55,474 nucleotides of DNA. Source: an uncultured Bacillota bacterium. GTDB taxonomy: Bacteria; Bacillota; Clostridia; Christensenellales; UBA1242. Location of the stretch: NCBI GenBank assembly GCA_948465545.1, contig CAOJXO010000006.1, positions 1-55,474 of the forward strand, read 5' to 3'. Below the pieces are notes generated by a model. The model was given only the letters and a program-made list of their open reading frames with translations. It did no database searches and had not been told where the DNA came from. This document shows, piece after piece, positions 32,635 through 45,300 of the stretch. The position numbers and the translations under genes are program-made. Positions within the stretch are counted from its first letter, which is position 1, and every line of letters begins with the position of its first letter.

Positions 32635-35600
32635 GTCAGTAAGAATCTTAACATCCAGTCCAAGAGCCTGTAATTCTTTAACAAGAACCTTGAATGATTC
32701 TGGAATACCAGGTTCTGCAATAGGAAGACCTTTGATAATAGATTCATAAGTCTTCACCCTACCATTAAGGTCATCAGACTTAACAGTAAGCATTTCTTGT
32801 AAGATATGAGAAGCACCATAAGCCTCAAGAGCCCAAACCTCCATTTCACCAAATCTTTGTCCACCGAACAATGATTTACCACCAAGAGGTTGTTGAGTGA
32901 TAAGGGCATAAGGACCGATTGAACGAGCATGGATTTTAGAGTCAACCATGTGTTCAAGTTTAAGCATATATTTCATACCGATAGTAGTAAGGTTTTCAAA
33001 AGGCTCACCAGTACGTCCATCATAAAGTTGAACCTTTCCGTCTGGACGGAAGTTGTTTTCAACAAGGAGGTCTCTAATTTCTGTAGCAGTAGCACCATCG
33101 AATGCAGGTGTAGCAACCTTCCAACCGAGTGAATTTGCAACAAGGCCAAGATGTACTTCAAGCACCTGACCGATATTCATACGAGATGGAATACCAAGAG
33201 GGCTAAGAACGATATCAAGTGGTTGACCGTTTGCCATGAAAGGCATATCTGCTTCTGGAAGAACGATAGAAACACAACCTTTGTTACCATGTCGTCCAGC
33301 CATTTTGTCGCCGACTGAAATCTTACGTTTTTGAGCAACAGTAACCTTAACCATCATAGTTACGCCTGGTTCAAGGTCGTCTTTGTTCTTTTTAGAGAAT
33401 ACTTGAACATCAACGACTACACCGCCCTTTCCATGTTGAACGCGGAGAGAGGTATCTCTAACTTCACGTGCCTTATCACCAAAGATAGCACGGAGAAGTC
33501 TTTCTTCAGGGGTAAGTTCAGTTTCACCCTTAGGTGTAACCTTACCAACTAAGATATCATTTGGGTGAACCTCAGCACCGATACGGATAATTCCGTTTTC
33601 ATCAAGGTCTTTAAGAGCCTCTTCGCCAAGGTTAGGAATATCTCTTGTAATCTGCTCGTCACCAAGTTTGGTTGTACGGCATTTAATTTCTTGATCGTAA
33701 AGAGTGATTGATGTATAAACATCATCTTTAACAAGACGCTCATTAATAAGGATAGCATCTTCGTAGTTTTGTCCTTCCCAGTTCAAATAACCGATAAGAA
33801 CGTTCCGTCCTACCGCAAGTTCACCATTGTCAGTAGAATAACCATCAGAGAGAACATCGCCTGCTTTAACCTTTTCACCCTTCTTAACGCAAGGACGTTG
33901 ATTGAAGCAAACGTCATCATTTGCTTTAGCGAATTTAGTAAGTTCATAGATGTCTACTTTTCCATCTTCGCAAGATACACGAATTTCGTCAGCAGAAACA
34001 TAACTTACAACACCATCATGTTTTGCAAGGTGTACGCTTCCGCAATCTCTTGCTGCTTTCGCTTCCATACCAGTACCAACGATAGGTGCTTCTGGTTTGA
34101 TAAGAGGAACAGCCTGACGTTGCATGTTTGCACCCATGAGGGCACGGTTCGCTTCATCGCTGTTTACGAATGGAATAAGTGATGTTGCCACAGACACACA
34201 TTGTCTTGGAGAAACATCCATATAGTCTACCTGACTTGCAGGCACTTCACTGACTGTAGAACCATGACGGCAGATAACACGTTTGTTTACGAAATGACCT
34301 TCGCTGTCAAGAGGTTCGATAGCCTGAGCGATAAAACTTTCATTTTCAACATCAGCCATCTTATAAACAATTTTCTTAGTAACGACGCCGTTTTCCTTAT
34401 CCACCACCCTATAAGGAGTTTCAAGGAAACCATAATCGTTGATTTTAACATAACCAGCAAGGGTATTTAAAAGACCGATTGATTGACCTTCTGGTGTTTC
34501 AATAACGCAGATACGGCCATAGTGAGTATAGTGAATATCACGGATTTCAGGATCAGCCCTTTCTTTCTTAATACCGCCAGGACCAACCGCAGAGATACGG
34601 CGTTTCTGAGTGATACCCGAAAGAGGATTCTTTTGATCCATGATTTGAGAAAGTTGAGATTGAGAGAAGAAATCTCTAAGAGCCTTATTAACAGCCTTAG
34701 GGTTCATAATCTGAGATGGGGTAACTTCTACAAATTCTCTTCCTTGCAGAGTTTCTTTAACGTTTGTTGAGAGTTTAGTAACACCACTACGGAAAGCGTT
34801 TCCAGCAAGTTCGCCAACAGTAGCAACGCGTTTATTTGAAAGATGTTCGATTTTATCAGTACCAGCAATATCTTCAAGGACATCAAGATAGCAACTGATA
34901 CTAGCAAGAATATCGTCCATTGTAAGAGTGGTAATAATAAGTTCTTTAGCGTTTGCCTTAATTGCTTCAAGGCGTTTTTCTTTTGTCTTATTCTCTTTTA
35001 AGATTTCTTGAAGTTTTGGATAGTAAACATCTTCACGAATGCCAAGTTCTTCTTGGTTGCAAGGGAATACTTCGCTAAGAGTAACGCGGTTGTTACCACG
35101 CATCAAGTGTTTCTTGTTTGGAAGTTGAACCCATACTTCATTAATACCAGCATTTTGAACCTTGTTTGCAGATTCTTTTGTAAACACCTCACCTGCTTTA
35201 ACAAGAAGTTCGTCATCTGCAACAATGTTTTCAGCACTAACAAGACCAGGAAGTCTTTCACGAAGTGCAAGTTTCTTATTAAATTTATATCTACCTACGA
35301 TTGAGAGATTGTAGTATGCATCTGTAAAGAATGAAACATTAAGGTAACTTCTTGTAGTTTCGGCAGAAGCAACATCAGAAGGACGTGTCTTTCTAGAAAA
35401 TTCAATAAGTGCCTCTTCTTGGGTAGTTTGAGGCTCTTTATCAAGCACATTTTTGATATAGCGGTTGTTTCCAAATACTTTTAAGATTTCTTCATTAGTG
35501 AAACCAAAGCATTTAAGGAAAAGTCCAAGGCTAATTTTGCTTTTACGTTCAAGCACAATTTTAAGAGATTCATTTGCCCCTTGTACGATTTCAATCCAGT

Positions 35601-36102
35601 TTCCATGTACTGGAATCATCTGAGCGATAAGTGTTGCATTGTTATCTTTTTCACGTTTAAGATAAACACTAGGTGCACGCACGATTTGACTGATAACAAC
35701 CCTTTCAATACCATTAAAAATGAAAGAACCTTGCTCTGTCATCATAGGCACATCACCAATAAATACCTCTTGCTCTACAGCTTGACCAGTTTCTTCAACA
35801 ACAAAACGAGCCTTAACTTTAAGTGGAGCAGAATAGGTTGCACCACGACGTTTACACTCTTTAATAGAATATTTTGGCTCACCAAAAGGTAAAATTTCGG
35901 TAATATAAAGTTTAGCCTTTCCACTATAATCAGTAAGAGGGAAAAACTCATCAAATACGGCTTTGATGCCATTTGTCAAGAAATTATTGTAGGAATTCTT
36001 CTGTATTTCAAGAAGAGGAGGCATTTCTAAAAGTTCTTCTGTTTTTGCGAAAGTATATCTTTCTGCTTTACCATTTTTGATTTTCTTAACATTAACGGTC
36101 AT
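32632..36102 (-). CDS. rpoB: DNA-directed RNA polymerase subunit beta (1156 residues to an early TGA)
   Basis: RpoB forms one side of the RNA polymerase active cleft. Recognised by SQLSQIMDQKNPLSGITQKR (rifampicin region), RRISAVGPGG, THYGRICVIETPEGQSIGLL, KMAGRHGNKG and the C-terminal GGQRFGEMEVWALEAYGA. The start ATG at 36102 has AAGGAG 8 bases before it; a TTG two codons upstream is less likely. The residue equivalent to E. coli His526 is Gln (codon CAG). The TGA stop removes a 74-codon acidic tail that remains open in frame, so the full-length product would be 1231 residues if read through. No rplJ/rplL genes precede it. Confidence 0.97.
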   Translation of the reverse strand: MTVNVKKIKNGKAERYTFAKTEELLEMPPLLEIQKNSYNNFLTNGIKAVFDEFFPLTDYSGKAKLYITEILPFGEPKYSIKECKRRGATYSAPLKVKARFVVEETGQAVEQEVFIGDVPMMTEQGSFIFNGIERVVISQIVRAPSVYLKREKDNNATLIAQMIPVHGNWIEIVQGANESLKIVLERKSKISLGLFLKCFGFTNEEILKVFGNNRYIKNVLDKEPQTTQEEALIEFSRKTRPSDVASAETTRSYLNVSFFTDAYYNLSIVGRYKFNKKLALRERLPGLVSAENIVADDELLVKAGEVFTKESANKVQNAGINEVWVQLPNKKHLMRGNNRVTLSEVFPCNQEELGIREDVYYPKLQEILKENKTKEKRLEAIKANAKELIITTLTMDDILASISCYLDVLEDIAGTDKIEHLSNKRVATVGELAGNAFRSGVTKLSTNVKETLQGREFVEVTPSQIMNPKAVNKALRDFFSQSQLSQIMDQKNPLSGITQKRRISAVGPGGIKKERADPEIRDIHYTHYGRICVIETPEGQSIGLLNTLAGYVKINDYGFLETPYRVVDKENGVVTKKIVYKMADVENESFIAQAIEPLDSEGHFVNKRVICRHGSTVSEVPASQVDYMDVSPRQCVSVATSLIPFVNSDEANRALMGANMQRQAVPLIKPEAPIVGTGMEAKAARDCGSVHLAKHDGVVSYVSADEIRVSCEDGKVDIYELTKFAKANDDVCFNQRPCVKKGEKVKAGDVLSDGYSTDNGELAVGRNVLIGYLNWEGQNYEDAILINERLVKDDVYTSITLYDQEIKCRTTKLGDEQITRDIPNLGEEALKDLDENGIIRIGAEVHPNDILVGKVTPKGETELTPEERLLRAIFGDKAREVRDTSLRVQHGKGGVVVDVQVFSKKNKDDLEPGVTMMVKVTVAQKRKISVGDKMAGRHGNKGCVSIVLPEADMPFMANGQPLDIVLSPLGIPSRMNIGQVLEVHLGLVANSLGWKVATPAFDGATATEIRDLLVENNFRPDGKVQLYDGRTGEPFENLTTIGMKYMLKLEHMVDSKIHARSIGPYALITQQPLGGKSLFGGQRFGEMEVWALEAYGASHILQEMLTVKSDDLNGRVKTYESIIKGLPIAEPGIPESFKVLVKELQALGLDVKILTD

Positions 36103-36152
36103 CTGCAAATCTCCTTAACTTAGACTGTGAAACTGAAAAAAAAGCAAAAAAA

Positions 36153-36186
36153 GGACATTATAGCCCTTATAGGCCATAATAATCCC
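36153..36186 (-). promoter_or_regulatory. Hairpin plus T-run in the rpoB leader (possible attenuator)
   Basis: On the transcript, ATTATGGCC pairs with GGCTATAAT (one mismatch) around a 6-base loop, followed after four bases by T7. It lies in the ~146-base leader between promoter and rpoB. Regulation is inferred from structure only. Confidence 0.4.
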
Positions 36187-36254
36187 CTGTTTTTTAAGTT
36201 ATTTTACCCTAAAATCTCTCAATTCTCTCACAATCGCTATTTATAGTCCGTTTA

Positions 36255-36283
36255 ATTATATCAAAGTAAATATAAGATGTCAA
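36255..36283 (-). promoter_or_regulatory. Perfect consensus sigma-A promoter of rpoB-rpoC
   Basis: TTGACA (36283-36278), exactly 17 bases, TATAAT (36260-36255): both boxes are at consensus. Transcription should begin near 36248, giving a leader of about 146 bases. Confidence 0.9.
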
Positions 36284-36335
36284 CCTTTTTTACAAAATTT
36301 TTCACAATTTATTAAATAATTATTCACAGGATAAA

Positions 36336-36371
36336 AAACAAAAGAACTCGAAATTTCGAGTTCTTTTGTTT
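36336..36371. terminator. Terminator of the VirB4-giant lipoprotein operon
   Basis: A near-perfect palindrome (arms AAAAGAACTCGAAA / TTTCGAGTTCTTTT) with flanking A- and T-runs reaches the stop codon of the giant lipoprotein gene. Confidence 0.85.
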
Positions 36372-39300
36372 TATTTAAGCCATAAGAAACTATCTTCCAT
36401 TGTAAGGTAAGTAATCAGCGACATTCTGTTAAGCGACCAAACATTATCCATAACAGCATTTTCGCCCTGACCGCTCATACGTTCAAACCATGGTGTCATA
36501 TTACCACCTTCCGACTTAAAGCGGATAATTTCGTAAACCGCACTCTTACTTCCCAGAAGTCTTGAAAGCCTGTTACGTTCTGATTCAATATAATCCTCTT
36601 CACCTTCAATATAGTTCATAGCAAGGTCGTTAAGTTTAGCAAAACTTGCCGTGCCATACACGCGTTCATTAAACTCTGCATTTGCTTTATCTATCTTAGA
36701 CTTGAAAGAAATTATATCCACAAAGTTTTCTGCAAGTATCGGTTTAACATTGTTCTCTACACCATTATCGTTAAAACCATAATAGTATACATTGTCAACC
36801 TGCACGCCACTTCTACTATACCTTATGTTTTCATCAGGTTCATGTTCATCATCCTGCAAAATCTGAGCAACCGCATTAACCGACCTCTTGTCTTCAATTT
36901 GAACGTCAATTTTTCCAGTGCTGTAACAATAAGACATTGAATTAACTGATCCGAGCCCAACAAAACTTCCGACATTCGCCCTAATATCTTGGGTGTAAAC
37001 AAAGGTTTCAACAATAAGGTCTGTAAGTGTGTAACTATCTGTTATAACCGCACTGCCAGAAGCAAGCCTACCAATAAAGCCACCTAGATATACATTCGAA
37101 AGTCTACCTGTAATACTAAGTTCGGTTGCTTTTACCGCCACTTGATTGATACGAAGTCCACTTCCAACATATCCAATAATACCGCCAAGGTTATTTGTTA
37201 CTGCTGAGATGTTTTGATTTACAATATTATTTGAAAGGACAGCATCGCCAGCATCAACCAAACCAACAAGTCCACCAACGCTATTTACATTATCGATTGT
37301 TGTACCCCCAGTGTTAATACTTCCAACACGGAAAGCCTGATTCATATAAGCATTTGAAATTGTACCACCAGATAATAAGCCCGCAACACCACCTACGGCA
37401 TTTGCAACACCAGGCACCATTTTGAATGGAGATTCCATAGTGCCAGAACCTTTAACCTGCACATGGTTCAATGTGCCTTTAACCTCACCTACTGCAAGCC
37501 CTGCATATCCCTCATCATAAGGCTTGATTGAAAGACCTGATGTAATAGTAACATAAAGGTACTGCACTGTTACATTCTTATCAAATCCACCTAATGCTAC
37601 GCCAACTCTGCTTGCCATAACATCATTTACAGCATCCACATATATCTTATGCAAAACACCAGAGCCAGAAGCGAATCCAACAACGCCACCCGCATAAGAG
37701 AACATGCCAAGGTCTGAACTGCTTTGAGAGTAAGAACCATCTGTCACTGTTGATGAAACAGGTTTGTAATATGCCACTGCCGAAACATTGCTTATAACGT
37801 TTTTCATGGTAAATGAGTTGATTGTTCTGCCAATTACACCACCAACAAAATTGTTTCCAAGCACTGCAAGGTCATTTTGACTGTCAACCTGAACGTTATA
37901 GATATTACCATAAGATAATGTACCAGCAAGAGCCCCTACACAATTAGTGTTTACAAATGACACTTCAACAGGATCTAAGTTAAGGTTCATAACCGTACCA
38001 ACATTGTTTGTATCACGTCCTATTTGGCCGAACAATCCAGCATTTGTCAACTTATCAGTAGAAACCAAATCTATTTTAGAGATCGTCATGCCATTACCTT
38101 CAAAATTACCATAGTAGATAAGATTATATAACTGTGAAAGTCCACTATATTCACTGTAATCAATATCAGAAACAAGCCTATATGATTTATCATTATAACC
38201 TGATGCCGAAGAAGGCTCTATCATGTTTCTCTCTAGCGACTCAGCATCACTTATCAGATAAGGATTTTTAGTACTGCCAAGAGGTGCTGAATCCTCTGCA
38301 TATATATAAACATAGGTAATTTGTCCTGTTAGTTCATCTCTAATAGAGTTCACAAGTTCACGCTTTGAATTTGCGATAATATTAGGTGCAACAAGTTCTA
38401 GTCTTTGAGAATTGAATTGAGCGTTATTAAAGTTGTCATTCTGATTTCCACTTGAATAGAACCATACAGCACTTATTGTGGTTGAAACAGAGTATGCATA
38501 TTCTGCAAAATTTTCACTTAAATATGTATCTGATGAAGTTGCATTAATACGCTCATCCGAGAAACCTACATAGTCAAGTTTAGATACCCCCTCAAAACTT
38601 ACATTTGCAAGTGATGAATTGATAAGTTCATCATTATTATAATTTCTATCCGAAGTGTCTACCTCTAAGTTATAGAAATAATAACAATTTTCAAAAGTAC
38701 CAATATCATCATTGTGAGTCCCATTCATTGTGAACCCAGCCGAAGAAGTCACTCTGTCAACAAGAACGCTTGTTGAGAAACAGTTTTTAATATTACCACC
38801 ATTGTTGTGTACGAAGCCTGCCATAGTTGAAGAACCAAACATATTGATGTTTGTATAGCAGTCAGAAATTGTACCAACGTTTGAATATGCAAACCCCGCT
38901 TCAGGAGAAGTAGAAGTAATATAGTGAGTGGTATCTGTTGAATAGATACGCTCTCTATTAGGCTGTCCTGACACGTAAGAAGTTATAATATTACCACTGC
39001 TTTCATTTGCAACAACAAGCCCCGCAATATTATGAGTATACATTGTAGTACAAACAAGTTTTCCGTTTTTGAAATAACTACTTGCAATATTACCACTATT
39101 TACACCAACAAGACCTGCAACATTAAAACTGCTTGTGATATTGATTGCAGAGCGTGAGTTTGTAATGTTACCCATATTTTGCCCTACAAGACCAGCAAGA
39201 TAAGAAGCACTGTCAAGCATACTGCACTCAGCAGTTAAGAATATATCTTGCTCACTTGACTGACTGTAAACATAACAGTTTGTAATATTTCCTTCATTTT

Positions 39301-42300
39301 CCCCCGCAAGAAGCCCTGCATAGAAATCAGAAGAAGAGGTTCTTAAAATAGTATTTCCGCTTAACGCAATAGTCACATTTTTAACTACTGCTCCAGCACG
39401 GATTGATTCAAACAATCCAAAACGGTTTCCTTCAAAGTTATACAATCCGTTGTAATAAATTGTGTAACCATTTCCATCAAATGACGCAACTCTTGCCGTG
39501 ATAGGTGTAAATGAATTTTCAAGTACAATGTCATTCATCAATATATAGTGAACATTCTCCTGCATATTCATAAAGTCCTCATAATTGTCAATAGGGACAG
39601 GATTTTCACTTGAACTTGACTGATAAACATTAAACTTAAACTGGGTATAAAGCGTTGAAGCAATTTCGTCATCAGTTGCACTGATAAAGCCACCAGTAAA
39701 CTCGTTAATCTTATACTTGCCTCTGTAAGAGAATTGATAGAAGTTGTTAAGAGAGTTGTGGGTAATTAAAGGAGTGATATTAAGCCCACGCACTCTTAAA
39801 TATAAGTTGTCAAAATTAGACTGTGGATCAATATCGTACTTCTTATGAATTTTATCGTTGTAATTTTCAATACTAATAGGTTGCCCAGTAGAAATTCCAG
39901 AATCATTAAGGTTTGTATATACCGTCCATTTTCCATCAAGTGCCATAGAATCCATAAACATTTCCACCTTTGACACTACTGATGAAAGTGTATGGTCGTA
40001 TTCAATTATACTTGAAAGGTCTAAATCTAGTTCTTTAATGTTACCAATTTGAACGTTAACAATTCCCCTATCCATGCCAGTAACAATATCTTTAAACTCA
40101 TCTTCTGAAGAGTAGATGTAGTTTACAACATATTCCAACACAATCATACGAGTAATTGAAGAGAATGTTCTGTCAAGTTCACCTTCTTTTTGATAAGCAT
40201 TCACATACAGAGATACTGGATATCCATGTTCGTAATTTGAAAAATCAATCTCTCTGTTTGTAACATTAAAATAGTAAGAACCATTTTCATACACCACATC
40301 ACCTATTTCAGGGGCAGAAGAAGTGATTGTAATGCTGTCAAACGCAAAGCCATAATAGTCAAGGTTCAACTTGTATTTTAAACCTCTTGCAGTATGGTAG
40401 AAATATGCAATACCTTGTTCGCTTTCATTAAGTTCTTGTTTGCCGTCAATGGTGACATAAGCATAGTAATTAAGGTTTAAGTTAAGGGTAATATAGGATG
40501 GAGTTGATGGCTGATTATCCTTATAAGCAGTAACCTTAAATTGTGCAAGTCCGCCGTCCTCAGCACCACTTGTTCCTATTAAATAGTTTACATAGATAAG
40601 TCCACGATATTTTTCATATAAAGCATTACCTTGTTCGTCTTTGCTATCATAAATATTTACAATGTCTTTTAAGTTAAGCCTTAATCCACCGTTTGCAATA
40701 GTAGAACCTGAAATAACACTTTCATCAAACATCTTACCATCGTTATTTGATAAGTATTTTGCAACAAGATTAAATGTTGCTTTACCATTTCCAGGCTGAT
40801 CTGCCACCTCAGTGTTGACAATTTCAATATAATCATAATCAGCATCTTCTGGCGAAACATTTAAAATTAAAAGTCCGGTATTGCCAGGGAATGCCTTTTT
40901 AGAAGAAGTGGAGAAATCCGAAGATGTTTCAACATAAGAGATGTTATCATAGTTGTCAATAGAAATTGAGTATACACTCATATTCTCAAAATAGATTGGA
41001 ATTGAAATCATCTTATCATAATCAGAATCAGCATAGATTTCAATTCTATAATTCCCATAGATATTTGTATCGTATCTATTTATGAAAAGGCTACTATTCT
41101 TATTTACTGATAATGAGAAACCAAACCTTTGCTCCCCAACACTATCACTTTGAGGGACAAAATTTACATCAAACAGCCAGTTACCCTCTCCATAAGCGTC
41201 ATAAAGGTAAGAAGAAATCCAGTCCGCTGTACCTTGTACCGCCTCACCCTTATCATTATAGAGAATGTAAACAGGTTTATTTTCAAGGCTGAGTGAATCT
41301 ATAATAATTGTATCCTCACCTTGTTTACTGCTTGTAATTGCAAAGGAGTCATATTTCTTTGTGCCGATTGATTCAGCACCTTTTGTATACACAAGTTTAG
41401 TCCCTACAAGTGGTTTATTCACATCGCAGGTGTAGGTAATTGAACCAGAATCAGTAGGTATGCTTGCATTAAGCACAGGCTTAATATCAAGAATATAAGT
41501 TCCATCCAAACTTTCCATATTTTTGCTGTAAGTTACAGTTTGACCATTTGTCACAATGCTAACAGATCTTTCACCTTCTGGCAAAGTAGTAATGCTTCCA
41601 TCAGTACTTACAAATGAAATCGCTTTCACCTTTGCAACAATTTCAGTATTAGGCGCAAGTGTAATTTTCATATTAGAAAGGTTTGCCACCCCAGCACTTG
41701 TTACAATATCCTCATAAGAATAGTTTGGTTTAACATAGTGAGTAACCGATTTATTACCCTTTAAATATATAGATGAATCATTATCAATAGGAATAGAATC
41801 CTCAGCGGTATCTGGATAAATAATCGAAAGACCAACATCGGAATTAAAATAATTTACAACTTTAATATATACAGAAAGGCTTTCGTTTGTATTAAGAATA
41901 CTTGAAACCGAAATTCTTGCAAGCCCAATGTTGTTTACATTCATAGTGCCACTTTCATTAAACGAAACGATGTCACTGTTAATCGAACTGAAAATAAGTC
42001 CATTGCTTGCTTTTATAGGGTAAAGATTACTTGATGCAGACACAGTATTAAGGGCTTTGTCAAGCGACGATTGAGCCTTTGCAATCCCCTCTGAGCCAAC
42101 AAGACCAACCATACTTGACGCCTCAAAATAGTGGGCGTAGAACACATTGTCAGTCCCCTCACCAGCAAACAGTCCGAAACCATCATTAGCACTTACCGAC
42201 CATTCTGCCTCATCAAATGTGAAGAACTTTTGATATTCAACATAACTATTTGCATTCATATCGATTGAAACTTCAACATAATCGCCATAGTATTCTTCAC

Positions 42301-45300
42301 TTCGGCTGGCAGAAGCCAATAACGTTTTTCCGTCCTCTTTAATCACCTTGCTACGCTTAAGGTAAGTAAACACATTATTGTCGCTTAAAATATCATAGCC
42401 ATTTCCAGTAAATGCACCAAAGCCAATGATGTTAAGATTGTCAACAGCATCAGCACTTGCAGTGGCAAGATAACGAATAAGCATACTTGCCTCAATACCA
42501 AGCCTTCTATCATCAACAGCCTGAATTGCAAAAGGAACGCCTGAGGTATGAAGAGAACCTTGTTTAACCTGTCCCGCAATCACACCAGCATGAGAGGTAT
42601 AACCGCGAACAAATGCCCTTGCAGTAACCCCGCCAAAGCCGTAATATCCGCCATCATAATCAGAGTCATTTTCATAGTGGTTGTATGCCTTACCATTGTA
42701 ACTTCCAACTACGCCACCAACAAATTGAGGTCCACATACATATCCGCCAACAACAATGCCTTTGCCTTTTTCATAGTTATCACCATAACCAGAAGCATAA
42801 ATTTCAGAGTTTTCACTGCTGTATCCAACAGCACCACCAACAAAGTTTTTACCTATATCAGTGCTATCAAATGCATTAAGATTTCCATCCGCCATTTGAA
42901 CGTTTATATTAGCATAAGCAAAATACTGACCATATCCATAAAGAACCAAACTGTCATTATCAATCCTGTGTAATATACCGTTATTCTCTCCAACAATTCC
43001 GCCAAGTTTAAGTGCAAAATCAGTGGTTACATTTGTTATATTTAAATAATAATCACCCATATAAACAAGGATGTGAGAAGACAATCCAAACAAAGGATTT
43101 TCCTCTGTTAAAACATTATCAAATTCATCTTTTACAATATTTCCATCTTCATCTTTTACACTAATTTCTTCTTGTGAATAAATAAGAAAATCTTGTAAAA
43201 TTTTGCCATTGTTTACACCTGCGATAAGCCCAATATTTGCATCGCCTGAAAGTGTAATATTTGAAGTATCATCTACTGTAACGCCAACATTTGAAATAAC
43301 ACCATTATTCACCGCAGTAAGAAGACCTATATTTGCTCCCTCTTTTGCATTTGTAATATTGATATTTCCTTCAAACTGAACATTTGTAATTTCACCAGAA
43401 ACATTGCTGAAAAGTCCGTAATTTCCAGAGTCATCACATGAAGTGTTATTAATATTTAAACCATAGATTTTTGCAAAATTATTTGTACCTAAAATGTTTC
43501 CAGTAAAATGTCCAAGAGGTAATGCCTCACTCAACCCCGTCATATCAATAGCAGTCGCAATTTCATAGTAGGCGTTAAGTGCCTTTGATATATCCAGCAC
43601 ATCATTGCCGTTTTCAAGATGGAATGGATTGTTTTTTGTTCCATTTTCATATTTAATTTCAATTCTAAGTCCAGATGTTTGATAGTTTGGTTTAACATTT
43701 CCACCACCATCAAGCCAGTCTGTTGCAGCAATAATAAGCACGCCTTCAAGTGCATCACTAGAACGTGATAATTCACTGCCAGCAAATTTCTCACAATTAA
43801 GTTTTAAAAGGTATGTTCCAGCAGTCTGTTTTTCCAGCGTTATGCCTTCATAATGCCCCTCAACATACACTCCGTTTTCATAATGCCCCTCAATATAATC
43901 GCCAAAAATGTTAACAGGAATTGATACTGTATTTATACTACCATCTTCCCCTTCAACCTCCCTTGTCACTGTGCCAGGAATGAAAATAGCAGAAATGGCA
44001 GAGTTGGTTGCTGTAATAGGCTCAGAGTGAATAATAAGTTCTTGATTAATATCAGATGAATTTGCAGAGAAGTACAACTCACGCACCTCTTCTTGCAATG
44101 AAATGCTGTTAACCATTGTGTATGTCAATGCTGAAATAGATACTGTATAAGAGTATATTTTGTTTGGTTGTCTAATATTTGCAATCAGGCTGATTTGATA
44201 ATTACTTGCTGCCGTAGCAAACGCAGTAAAAGTCATTGTGTCAGTATTGAATGTTCCGCACCCTTCAATAGTGTAAACATTGTCAGCAGTGCTAGGATTA
44301 TAGAACATTGTGCTTACAGGTCTACCTGCTTTAAGGATAGATGCACCTGATACAGTCCAGTAAACATATTGTTTGCCAGAAGTAGCAGTAAACGTGTCAT
44401 TTACGAATGAGTTTGTATTTGGATTAAAGAATCTGAAACCTTCATATCTGGTTTTAACATCAAATATTGCAGTTTGAGCGTTTTCATTTTCAGCACCTAT
44501 ATAAACATAGGTATAAGAAGCAGAGGCGGTTTTATTCTCTTTTCCATCTTTAATCTTATCAACATTAATTCGTTCTATCAAACTGTAAGAGATTATTGTA
44601 ATATTATATTTTTTAATAGTAGAATCTCGCTTAAAGTTTTCCGCAGTATATCCATTCAAAGTCAGGATAATAGAGCCTTCACCATTTTCAGAGGTGGTTA
44701 CAGAAAGTGCCACCGCAGTGGTAACATTTGATAGATACGTAAAGCCATTTCCGATTTTAGAAGTAGAAGCACTTCTTATTGCTGAAGAATATTCATTGCT
44801 ATTTGCAACAACCTTCAAGTTTACATTTCTATTAAAATTTTGGTCGTTAATAATACTGATAGTGGTACTATTTTCATCACTTTCACTGCTTGTTATATAG
44901 TTGTTTGCATTATCAAAAACTACGCTTAAAGTGTCAAGGGTTTCAATGGAACGGAATACCACATCAATAGAAGTTCCATTATCAAGAGTAAGAGTATATG
45001 TACCATTTCCGATTGCTTTTGATTTCAATTTAAATTTAAGAAGATAATAGTTTTCGGCTTGTTTTTCAATGCCGATTTCCCCAACAAGGTCAACAACATC
45101 AACATCAGGTATTCCATTAGGATTATTCTTTGGATTATACTCAAAACTTACAGAGTTAAATAATACCCTTGTGTAAAGCACACTGCAATCAATAGTTTTA
45201 GATGGGTCATAAGTAATATATAACCCTTCTGAAACATAACTATCATCAGTGTAATAAATTCTATCAGCACCAGTTATAATGTTGTAACGAATATTATAGG

